From: an uncultured Bacteroidales bacterium
GTDB taxonomy: Bacteria > Bacteroidota > Bacteroidia > Bacteroidales > UBA932
Assembly: GCA_946408295.1 (NCBI GenBank)
Contig: CAMJRT010000049.1
Span: 1 to 7,829, forward strand
Reading direction: 5' to 3'
DNA length: 7,829 bases
Shown: positions 1-6,020 of the stretch, piece by piece
Position numbering within the stretch: the first letter of the stretch is position 1
How the letters are laid out: the number at the start of each line of letters is the position of its first letter
The notes under the pieces: model-generated
The model's database searches: none
Told to the model about the DNA's origin: nothing
What the model saw: the letters and a program-made list of their open reading frames with translations, nothing else
Program-made: the position numbers and the translations under genes

Positions 1-1274
1 TTGTTTCTTTGGCCCTGGTGGTCTGGGCGTGTTCTCCGGATAATGAACCGTTGGTGCAAAGGCAGACGGAGTGGATGGAGCGTGTGCCGGGGTTTCAGGA
101 TAAGTATGAGCTGGAACAACTGTTGGTCTTTAGCCGGCACAATATCCGCACTCCGCTGGTGGGGAAAGGGTCGGTGCTTTCCAGGGTTACGGATCCCCAA
201 AACCAGTGGTTCCCGTGGCAGGATCCGGCCGGTCATCTTACAGCCAAAGGCCAGCGGCTGGAAGCCATTATGGGTTCCTTCTTCCGCGAATGGCTCTCGA
301 AAAAGGACTTTCTGGACAAGTATTCGGCCCATCCGTCCACTTTCCGCTTCTATGCAAACGCCAAACAGCGTTGCCAGTTGACAGCCCGCACCTTTGCCGA
401 GGCGCTGTTTCCGGGAAACCCTCCCGAGGTGGAAATGCACGTGGCATTCGACACGATGGACCCGGTATTCACGCCTAAGTTTACCAAACTGCCGGCCAGC
501 TTTGTTGAAAAAGCGCAGCAGGAAATCGCCGAGCGGGTGGGGGATGACATCAACGCGGGCATTGCCGCCCAGTATTCGCTCATAGAAAGGGTCATCGGAA
601 TAACGGGTGCCCCTGCCTATCCCGACACCACATCCTTTTCCCAGTTCCCTTCTTATGTCGGCTTTACCTTGGACGAAGAGCCTTTTATGAATGGGGGGCT
701 CAAGATGGCCTGCACGGTATCCGACGCACTTGTGCTACAGTATTACGAGGAACCGGACGAGAAAAAAGCCGCTTTCGGTCAAATGCTTACGCCAAATGAT
801 TGGAAAAATGTCTCGCTGGTGAAGGACTGGTATGGAGATGCGCTCTTTACCGCCCCGTCCATTGCCGTGAACGTTGCCCATCCTCTGTTGCAGACGATGC
901 TGGCTGAACTGCAGCAGAGCGGCCGGGTGTTTACTTTCCTGTGCGGGCACGATTCGAATATCGGCAGTGTGCTTGCGGCGCTGGAAACCGAGGAATACGA
1001 CCTCCCGGGAACCATCGAGAATCGAACGCCGATCGGCAGCAAGATCATCATAGAAAAATTCAAGGCAAAAGACGGTTCGCAGTATGCCGATTGTTGGCTT
1101 GTATATGCGTCCACCAGCCAGATACGAAGCGAAAGCGCAATCACTTATGCCCAGCCGCCCGTTGCTGTCCGCCTGCGGCTGCACGGGCTTTCCGAAAATG
1201 CCGACCGTCTGTATAAGCTCTCGGATGTGGAACAGCGCTTTACAAAGGCCATAGCAGCCTACGATTCCTTGTGA
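1..1274 (+). CDS. Histidine acid phosphatase, glucose-1-phosphatase (Agp) type lipoprotein, 5' partial
   Basis: Probable periplasmic or surface-anchored phosphomonoesterase of histidine phosphatase clan 2, the group of Agp and phytases; these enzymes remove phosphate from sugar phosphates or inositol phosphates through a phospho-histidine intermediate. The catalytic R-H-N-I-R-T-P motif is encoded at about 135-155, where Agp also has Asn in place of the usual Gly. The following stretch (GKGSVL, W..W, LT.KG..LE..MG..FREWL) follows Agp closely. The C-terminal catalytic H-D pair (GHDSN) is at 948-959. The frame is open to the left edge (reading frame begins at base 3), so the true start lies outside; the TTG at 9 is not a credible start. 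The first residues (SLALVVWAC, then SPDNE) look like the end of a type II signal peptide with the lipid-bearing Cys at 30-32, though Trp at -2 is unusual. About 424 codons are visible, close to the full family length. Exact substrate is not decidable. Confidence 0.9.
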   Translation, partial: VSLALVVWACSPDNEPLVQRQTEWMERVPGFQDKYELEQLLVFSRHNIRTPLVGKGSVLSRVTDPQNQWFPWQDPAGHLTAKGQRLEAIMGSFFREWLSKKDFLDKYSAHPSTFRFYANAKQRCQLTARTFAEALFPGNPPEVEMHVAFDTMDPVFTPKFTKLPASFVEKAQQEIAERVGDDINAGIAAQYSLIERVIGITGAPAYPDTTSFSQFPSYVGFTLDEEPFMNGGLKMACTVSDALVLQYYEEPDEKKAAFGQMLTPNDWKNVSLVKDWYGDALFTAPSIAVNVAHPLLQTMLAELQQSGRVFTFLCGHDSNIGSVLAALETEEYDLPGTIENRTPIGSKIIIEKFKAKDGSQYADCWLVYASTSQIRSESAITYAQPPVAVRLRLHGLSENADRLYKLSDVEQRFTKAIAAYDSL

Positions 1275-1593
1275 AAACAGGGTTCTGAAAACCCCTTGTG
1301 GTGAGGCACATTTTATGGTGCTGGGACTTTACCCCGTTGACCATTATGTAATCGCTCGCGTGCCAACGGGGACGAAATGCTCCGCTGGCTTCGGGGGAAC
1401 TGATGTATGTCTTGGTGTCTTCCATACCCGCAGAAAACATCACCGTCTCACCGATGACAGGGGACATTTCTTCAAAGGGCTTGACCTCATTGGAGATTTC
1501 TTCGTTTTGGGGCAGTTCCTTTTGGCAGGACAGAATCGCGCAGGCGCAGAGAAGCGCACCCGTGAAATAAGTGAAAAGAGTTTGCTTTTTCAT
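1240..1593 (-). pseudogene. 3'-truncated fimbrillin-like lipoprotein
   Basis: The N-terminus is a good type II signal peptide: MKKQ, a hydrophobic stretch, then lipobox I-L-S-C with Cys at residue 23, followed by QKE. Residues 49-88 (TVMFSAGMEDTKTY, a Trp at 77, then SDYIMVNGV) match the opening of Bacteroidota fimbrillin-like and related surface lipoproteins, which read roughly F.A..E.TKTY...W...D.I.VNG. Such proteins are normally several hundred residues long. Here the family pattern stops near residue 90 (about base 1324), and the last ~27 residues (Q-H-H-K to L-L-W-P-L) look random and run antisense into the 3' end of the phosphatase gene. This indicates a deletion or rearrangement that removed the rest of the gene, with the junction between about 1275 and 1324. 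A short exported product could still be made. No convincing promoter was found. Family assignment is by pattern only. Confidence 0.65.
1279..1296. terminator. Weak hairpin after the phosphatase gene
   Basis: AGGGTT and AACCCCT form a short imperfect stem with a 4-5 base loop a few bases after the phosphatase stop codon. There is no clear T-run on either side, so this is only a possible terminator. Confidence 0.2.
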
Positions 1594-1608
1594 AATGCAG
1601 ATGCGTTT

Positions 1609-1752
1609 TTAGTCAAGATCTTCCCATTCGCCCTCACTGGCTTCGACAGGGAGGAGTGACAAATCGGCCGAGTAACAGAGAATGGTAAATATCTGTTCGG
1701 AGTGAATCCAAACGGACGGCGTGGAATACGTTTTTACGGATTGATTCAGCAT
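1609..1752 (-). CDS. 47-codon small ORF upstream of the fimbrillin-like lipoprotein
   Basis: This ORF runs ATG to TAA on the minus strand and ends 15 bases before the ATG of the lipoprotein remnant, so the two look like one transcription unit. The protein begins MLNQSVKTYSTPSVWIHSEQ and ends in an acidic, Trp-containing tail (ASEGEWEDLD), with one Cys near residue 26. The layout, a 'Y..P.v.....' start, a Cys in the middle and an acidic aromatic end, resembles small uncharacterised Bacteroidota proteins encoded beside surface lipoproteins, but this is recall of a pattern, not a proven family. No signal peptide is visible. No clear Bacteroidota -7 box was found upstream. It could be a genuine small protein that has survived although its partner gene was truncated, or an old leader peptide. 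Function unknown. Confidence 0.5.
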   Translation of the reverse strand: MLNQSVKTYSTPSVWIHSEQIFTILCYSADLSLLPVEASEGEWEDLD

Positions 1753-1940
1753 AGTTTGGTTGTTTTATGTCAATTTTCGATTTTTTCGGTCTTTGTTGTT
1801 GCGAAGTTCGCAGTTTTCCTATGCGTCATTTTCCAAAAATCGGTATTGTTCTTTCATTTTTCGGGAATAGTCCGGCATCGCCATCTACGGTCACGAAGTT
1901 CGCACCGGCAGGGACAAAGTGGAGAAGTGGCTGAAGGGAT

Positions 1941-2180
1941 TTATTTCCCAAGGAAGCCCGAAGGAGTGATTCCCGTCACCTTCTTGAAAAGGCGGGTGAA
2001 GTGGTGCGGGAATTCGAAGCCCAACAGGTGTGCGGTTGCCTTGTGGATGGCGCTCACCATCGGATGCAGTTCCGGCGCACCTACAAAACGGTCGTACACA
2101 TTGGGGTTTGTGATGTGCAGAATATTCTTTCTATTGCCGGTAAGGGTATGAATTTCTGCAAAAATATGTAAAATTCTGCG
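1941..2180 (-). pseudogene. AraC-family regulator with large internal deletion
   Basis: The minus strand is open for 79 codons from a TAG at 2181-2183 to a TAA at 1941-1943. The first part contains N-P-N-V-Y-D-R-F-V-G-A-P-E-L-H-P-M-V-S-A-I, which matches the N-terminal start of a large Bacteroidota AraC family (NxYxRYVGxPxLHPLVSVI). This is joined directly to H-L-L-G-F-E-F-P-H-H-F-T-R-L-F-K-K-V-T-G-I-T-P-S-G-F, the second helix-turn-helix and AraC signature that normally sit at the C-terminal end of a ~300-residue protein. Roughly 220 codons are therefore missing and the frame is kept across the join (near base 2045). No ATG lies at the expected start; the only ATG (2058-2060) is near the join. 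The gene is divergent from the alpha/beta hydrolase, a usual place for a regulator of that gene. Almost certainly non-functional as a regulator. Confidence 0.75.
2159..2166 (-). promoter_or_regulatory. Possible -7 box for the AraC remnant
   Basis: On the minus strand this reads TATTTTTG, fitting the Bacteroidota -7 consensus TAnnTTTG, just upstream of the AraC-like reading frame. No good TTG was found at the expected -33 distance, so support is weak. Confidence 0.3.
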
Positions 2181-2208
2181 CTATTGGTAGAAAAAGAACC
2201 AAAATCGG

Positions 2209-2240
2209 TTAAAGAATCTCCGATAGATTGTCTACCTTTG
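2209..2240 (+). promoter_or_regulatory. Bacteroidota-type promoter of the alpha/beta hydrolase gene
   Basis: TACCTTTG at 2233-2240 is a perfect TAnnTTTG -7 box. A one-mismatch -33 element (TTA, 2209-2211) lies 21 bases upstream. Transcription would start around 2245-2250, giving a leader of about 15 bases before the ATG at 2262. Confidence 0.7.
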
Positions 2241-2261
2241 CACCATAAAAACGACAACGAG

Positions 2262-3344
2262 ATGAATATCAAAACCATCCTTACAGTCTGCACCGCATCT
2301 TTGATGCTGCTTGCCTGCAAAACAAACACGAACGAGAATATGAGTACCCTGAATCTTACCCGGGAATGGGACAAGACCTTCCCCAAGTCCGAGCTGGTCG
2401 ACCACAGCAAGGTCACCTTCCACAATCGCTACGGCATCGAGCTGGCGGCGGATATGTATATGCCAAAGGATGCCGAGGGGAAACTCCCCGCCATTGCGGT
2501 GAGCGGTCCGTTCGGCGCTGTGAAGGAGCAATCCAGCGGTCTCTATGCCCAGCATATGGCCGAGCGCGGATTCCTGGCCGTCGCATTCGATCCATCCTTT
2601 ACCGGTGAATCCGGCGGTGAGCCTCGCAGAATGGCATCTCCCGACATCAATACCGAAGACTTCCTGGCGGCCGTGGATTTCCTTTCCACCTGTGACCTGG
2701 TCGATCCGCAGCGCATCGGTATCATCGGCATTTGCGGTTTCGGCGGAATGGCCATCAACGCCGCAGCGCTTGACCCGAGAATCAAGGCCACCGTAGCCAG
2801 TACGATGTACGATATGAGCAAAGTCAATGTGGAAGGCTACTTCGCAAGTCAAGATACGCCCGCACAGCGCCAGGAAAAACGCAAGGCCCTGGCTGCACAG
2901 CGAACCAAGGACTATGCCGCAGGCTCTTACGAGCGCGCCGGCGGCGTCATCGACCCTCTTCCGGAAGATGCCCCGTGGTTCGTGAAAGACTATCACGCCT
3001 ATTACAAAACGCCCCGCGGCTATCATAAGCGCAGCGGCAATTCCACCGACGGCTGGAACGTGATTGGCTGCCAGAGTTTCCTGAACCAGCCCCTGCTGGC
3101 CTGGGCCGGTGAGATTGAGACCCCCGTGCTTCTTATCCACGGCGAGAAGGCCCACAGCCGCTATTTCAGCGAATATGCTTTCGAACGTATGACCGGTCTC
3201 CACGTCAAGGGCGAGAGCGCCGTCGAAGGAAACAAGGAACTGATGATGATTCCCGGAGCCTCACACGTGGACCTTTATGACGATGTTGCCGGCGTGATTC
3301 CCTACGACAAAATGGAAGCCTTCTTCAAGGCAAACCTGAAATAG
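2262..3344 (+). CDS. Alpha/beta hydrolase lipoprotein, dienelactone hydrolase/YcjY type
   Basis: A 360-residue predicted esterase- or hydrolase-fold protein. I chose the ATG at 2262 because it follows the promoter closely and begins a proper lipoprotein signal peptide: MNIK, hydrophobic stretch, lipobox L-L-A-C with Cys at residue 19, then KTNTNEN. The frame is open further upstream, but that part would include the promoter. The nucleophile elbow reads G-I-C-G-F-G-G with Cys at residue 158, as in dienelactone hydrolases, instead of the Ser of most esterases. A motif typical of the YcjY-like family, DPSFTGESGGEPR, is present. The likely acid is in H-G-E-K (Glu 295) and the His is in G-A-S-H (His 335). 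Substrate unknown. It is divergent from the AraC remnant, probably its former regulator, and is followed after one base by a 31-codon ORF. No Shine-Dalgarno sequence precedes the start. Confidence 0.88.
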   Translation: MNIKTILTVCTASLMLLACKTNTNENMSTLNLTREWDKTFPKSELVDHSKVTFHNRYGIELAADMYMPKDAEGKLPAIAVSGPFGAVKEQSSGLYAQHMAERGFLAVAFDPSFTGESGGEPRRMASPDINTEDFLAAVDFLSTCDLVDPQRIGIIGICGFGGMAINAAALDPRIKATVASTMYDMSKVNVEGYFASQDTPAQRQEKRKALAAQRTKDYAAGSYERAGGVIDPLPEDAPWFVKDYHAYYKTPRGYHKRSGNSTDGWNVIGCQSFLNQPLLAWAGEIETPVLLIHGEKAHSRYFSEYAFERMTGLHVKGESAVEGNKELMMIPGASHVDLYDDVAGVIPYDKMEAFFKANLK

Positions 3345-3345
3345 T

Positions 3346-3441
3346 ATGATTCGTACATTAGCTATCGGAATCCTGTTCACGGTTATTCTCCCAGCCATCC
3401 TTGCCTGCGAAAACGAAGGCTGTGTGGAGAATCCGTCTTAG
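3346..3441 (+). CDS. 31-codon lipoprotein-like small ORF
   Basis: The ATG lies one base after the TAG of the hydrolase gene, which would allow translational coupling. The product begins M-I-R-T, continues with a hydrophobic stretch (LAIGILFTVILPAI) and then L-A-C-E-N-E, a good lipobox with Cys at residue 21. Only ten residues follow that Cys, with a second Cys (G-C-V-E), before a TAG. It is either a minimal lipoprotein, matured to an 11-residue lipopeptide, or the signal-peptide end of a larger gene whose body was lost; the frame after the TAG shows no recognisable family. No homologue is recognised and codon evidence is limited by length. Confidence 0.45.
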   Translation: MIRTLAIGILFTVILPAILACENEGCVENPS

Positions 3442-3760
3442 CGGAATTTTACCGCCTTAGTTTCCATTGTACTATGGCTTTGAGTACTTGCTCTTTTATA
3501 ACCTACATCATTGCGGCGAGGAAATTCTCATAGCCGAGTTCCACCAGGCGAAATGTTGTTTGCTGTTTCCAATTGATGAGGACTCTTAATCGGAAAAGCC
3601 TGTTGTATTTCCTGTTAATTCTTGCCGATAACGGCAAAATACTATATTTGGGCTGGTTTTTACAAGAAAATTGCCGATTAAGTATTAATTGCTTCGATAA
3701 ATTCGCGTGCGGTCGTTATGACAGGGGCCGTTAAAATTCTGTTACAATTGATTTCGCGTC
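3442..3760. other. AT-rich intergenic region with hairpin and inverted repeat
   Basis: No convincing gene. It holds a perfect hairpin TTGCCG-ATAA-CGGCAA (3622-3637) and a 9-base inverted repeat CTTAATCGG (3585-3593) / CCGATTAAG (3674-3682) enclosing it. GCGG/CCGC at 3441-3455 could form a small stem after the small ORF. The minus strand is open for about 70 codons (3503-3715), ending FRLVELGYENFLAAMM, but has no usable start codon and no recognised family; it may be a worn gene end. Confidence 0.5.
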
Positions 3761-3791
3761 TTGAGAAATTCGGCTTGTGTAAGTATCTTTG
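3761..3791 (+). promoter_or_regulatory. Bacteroidota-type promoter of the Na/Pi cotransporter fusion gene
   Basis: TTG at 3761-3763, a 20-base spacer, then TATCTTTG at 3784-3791. This fits the Bacteroidota sigma-ABfr-type consensus (TTG, 19-21 bases, TAnnTTTG) exactly. Transcription should start near 3797, leaving a leader of only about 10-15 bases before the ATG at 3810. Confidence 0.8.
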
Positions 3792-3809
3792 CACTGAAAT
3801 TATCTGAAT

Positions 3810-5771
3810 ATGCTGATTGTATTGAAACTTCTGGGCGCCATCGCCATCCTGATATTCGGTATGAAAATGACCAGCGAGGCCCTGCAGAAAATGGCCGGTC
3901 CCCAGCTTCGTCATTTGTTTGGGGCGATGACGAGAAATCGCTTCTCCGGTGTGGCCACCGGTGCCTTGATAACGGTAGCCGTGCAGTCATCTTCGGCAAC
4001 CACCGTGATGACGGTGTCCTTCGTGAATGCGGCACTGCTCTCCTTGACACAGGCCATATCGGTTATTATGGGCGCCAATATCGGCACCACACTGACGGCC
4101 TGGATACTGTCGGCCGGCTTTGCCTTTAATATCGTCAACATCGTCTGGCCAGTCCTATGTGTCGGTATCGCTCTGATTCAACTAGGAAGGCATCGGTATT
4201 TCGGTGACTTTCTGATCGGACTGGGTTTCCTGCTCTATGCGATGGTCCTTCTGAAGAACACCGGGGTGGAGATGGATCTCGCCAGTAAGCCGGCCGTCGT
4301 GGATTTCTTCTCCAGTTTCAAGACCAACTACGCCACTATCCTGCTGTTCCTGCTCATCGGCACCATCCTTACCGCTGTCCTCCAGAGTTCGGCGGCGCTG
4401 ATGGCCATTACGATGGTTCTCTGTGCCACGGGAGCCATTTCCATCTATCAGGGTATCGCGTTGGTGATGGGTGAGAATATCGGCACCACCTCCACGGCCA
4501 ATCTGGCGGCATTGAACGCGAACACACAGGCCCGGCGGACGGCTATGGCCCACCTGGTGTTCAACGTATTCGGTGTCATATGGATGCTCATCGTTTTCTT
4601 CCCTTTTGTGAGGATGGTCTGTGGCATCGTGGGACTTGACCCGGAGGCGCCGCAGCCGGACACGACATTGCTTTCCTTTACGCTGGCGGCTTTCCACACC
4701 GGATTCAATGTCATCAATACGGCCATTCTGATTGGGTTCATCCCGCAGATTGAAAAACTGGTTTGCAAGATTGTCCGGCCCAGGAAGTCTGACGAGGAAG
4801 ATGAGTTCCGCCTTCAATATATCCGTGGTGGTATTATGAAAACACCGGAAATTTCCGTGCTTCAGGCGCAGAAAGAGATTGTCGTTTACGGAGAAAAGAC
4901 CCAGCATATGTTCGCCTTGGTGGAGGAACTTTATGCCGCGAAAGATGAGCAGGCTTTTTCCCGACTCTATGACCGCATCGAGAAGGGTGAGGAAGGCAGC
5001 GACCGGATGGAGAACGAGATTGGCCGATACCTGGGCGATCTCGGGTCGGCCCATCTGTCCGATGATACGAAAGAGATGGTCAGGGCGATGCTTCGGCAGA
5101 TCGGGGAACTGGAATCCGTGGGGGACAGTTGCTTCAATCTGGCGCGCATCCTTCGCCGCAAGCGGAGCAACAAGATTGAGTTTACCGAGCAGCAGGATGA
5201 AGGTGTCCAGGAGATGTTCTCGCTGGTCGGTGATGCCCTTACCAGGATGAACGAACTTCTTTCCGGGCGCAAAGAAAAACTGGACCTGGCACGCTCCGAG
5301 GATATTGAGCGCAGGATCAATGCCTGCCGCAATGCACTCAAACAGCAGAATATCGATAATCTTGACGATCATCAATACGGATACGACAAGGGGACCGTGT
5401 ATGCAGATCTCGTGAGCGAATGCGAAAAGACGGGAGACTATATTATCAACGTGGTGGAAGCCCGGCTCGGCGCCGTCCGCAACGGAATCCGCTATCTGGG
5501 CATCCAGATGGATACGGATGCGAAAAAGGTGACCGTGGACGGCGAATATGTATCTTTCACGAAGACCGAATATGAACTTCTGAAACTCTTTCTGGAGAAT
5601 CGGGGAAAGGTCTTTTCGCGGGAGCAGCTGCTGTCGGCCGTGTGGCCTGACGATGTCATTGTAACTCCCCGGACTGTGGATGTGAACATCACGCGCATCC
5701 GGAAGAAAATCGGCCCGTATGCCGATGCGCTTGTGGCCCGGGCAGGGTTTGGTTATTCTTTTCAGGAATAA
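3810..5771 (+). CDS. Na/Pi cotransporter-PhoU protein with C-terminal OmpR-type winged-helix DNA-binding domain
   Basis: A 653-residue inner-membrane protein. Residues 1 to about 325 are a type II Na+/phosphate cotransporter domain with the two inverted repeats of that family: QSSSATT at 59-65 with GANIGTT at 88-94, and QSSAA at 192-196 with GENIGTT at 221-227, among multiple hydrophobic segments. Residues ~345-555 form a helical PhoU-like cytoplasmic region (VYGEKTQHMFALVEEL; IGELESVGDSCFNLARIL; CEKTGDYIINVVEARLG). Residues ~562-653 are an OmpR/PhoB-type winged helix: TKTEYELLKLFLENRGKVF, SREQLLSAVWPDD, TPRTVDVNITRIRKKIG, and GFGYSFQE at the end. It closely resembles the effector end of Bacteroidota response regulators, but no receiver domain is present. 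Family members without this domain are about 560 residues. The frame is continuous with a short linker. The gene appears to be transcribed alone from the promoter at 3761-3791. The transporter and winged-helix calls are sure. The idea of phosphate-responsive, membrane-bound gene control is inference. Confidence 0.93.
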   Translation: MLIVLKLLGAIAILIFGMKMTSEALQKMAGPQLRHLFGAMTRNRFSGVATGALITVAVQSSSATTVMTVSFVNAALLSLTQAISVIMGANIGTTLTAWILSAGFAFNIVNIVWPVLCVGIALIQLGRHRYFGDFLIGLGFLLYAMVLLKNTGVEMDLASKPAVVDFFSSFKTNYATILLFLLIGTILTAVLQSSAALMAITMVLCATGAISIYQGIALVMGENIGTTSTANLAALNANTQARRTAMAHLVFNVFGVIWMLIVFFPFVRMVCGIVGLDPEAPQPDTTLLSFTLAAFHTGFNVINTAILIGFIPQIEKLVCKIVRPRKSDEEDEFRLQYIRGGIMKTPEISVLQAQKEIVVYGEKTQHMFALVEELYAAKDEQAFSRLYDRIEKGEEGSDRMENEIGRYLGDLGSAHLSDDTKEMVRAMLRQIGELESVGDSCFNLARILRRKRSNKIEFTEQQDEGVQEMFSLVGDALTRMNELLSGRKEKLDLARSEDIERRINACRNALKQQNIDNLDDHQYGYDKGTVYADLVSECEKTGDYIINVVEARLGAVRNGIRYLGIQMDTDAKKVTVDGEYVSFTKTEYELLKLFLENRGKVFSREQLLSAVWPDDVIVTPRTVDVNITRIRKKIGPYADALVARAGFGYSFQE

Positions 5772-5829
5772 TCCCACTCCGAAGCGTCAACTCTACCCGG
5801 TCATCATCTTCAATGATGCCGTTCAGCCT

Positions 5830-5970
5830 GCTGGAACCGGCTTCTATCTCGGAGATGTCGAGCCTGTCGATGATGGCGCTCACCACACGTGAGGGATGGT
5901 TCTGCGGAAGATAATCGCCAAGACACGGAGGAAGTAGATGTCAATATTTGGTTGGTTTGAGCGTAATACA
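5830..5970 (-). pseudogene. IS1182-family transposase N-terminal remnant
   Basis: Minus-strand codons 5934 down to about 5830 read L-P-P-C-L-G-D-Y-L-P-Q-N-H-P-S-R-V-V-S-A-I-I-D-R-L-D-I-S-E-I-E-A-G, the typical start of IS1182-type transposases (LLPPSL.D.IPE.H..RVV..IID.LD). The preceding residues (Y-A-Q-T-N-Q-I-L-T-S) are in another frame, so a frameshift lies near 5935; the conserved frame has a TGA at 5941-5943. After the A-G-S-S the family pattern ends at about 5830, where Y-K-G-G-G would be expected, and the rest of the ~450-residue transposase is missing. No ATG start remains. The piece lies between the convergent ends of the transporter fusion gene and the rplQ operon. Confidence 0.72.
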
Positions 5971-5998
5971 AATATAAGCAAAAGATTGACAAAAGCAA
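5969..5998 (-). promoter_or_regulatory. Bacteroidota-type promoter reading into the IS1182 remnant
   Basis: On the minus strand, TTG (5998-5996), a 19-base spacer, then TATATTTG (5976-5969), matching the Bacteroidota consensus. It points into the transposase remnant and is probably its original promoter. It overlaps the hairpin that follows rplQ. Confidence 0.5.
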
Positions 5999-6020
5999 TA
6001 GCTACTCTCTTGCTTGTCAA
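5986..6020 (-). terminator. Hairpin downstream of rplQ, likely operon terminator
   Basis: TTGACAAAAGCAA and TTGCTTGTCAA form an 11-pair stem with a two-base bulge and an 11-base loop, about 50 bases after the rplQ stop. On the minus strand it is followed by TCTTTTGCTTATATTTG, a moderately U-rich tail. The stem is AT-rich, so terminator strength is uncertain. It may also serve the plus-strand transporter gene. Confidence 0.45.

Noticed and set aside
1871..1969. Short plus-strand frame reading GIAIYGHEVRTGRDKVEKWLKGFIS
   Set aside because: It looks protein-like but has a TAG directly upstream, no start codon, overlaps the AraC tail and matches no family I recognise.
1702..2151. 149-codon plus-strand open frame across the decayed zone
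   Set aside because: Its second half is antisense to the AraC remnant and its first half is antisense to the 47-codon ORF; no protein family is visible.
2232..3203. Long minus-strand open frame opposite the hydrolase gene
   Set aside because: Shadow of the GC-rich codon use of the hydrolase, whose motifs are unambiguous on the plus strand.
3441..3455. GCGG-AATTTTA-CCGC as a terminator after the small ORF
   Set aside because: Only four base pairs and no T-run; too weak to call.
4182..5777. 531-codon minus-strand open frame opposite the transporter fusion gene
   Set aside because: Shadow frame; no coherent domain, while the plus strand carries intact transporter, PhoU-like and winged-helix motifs.
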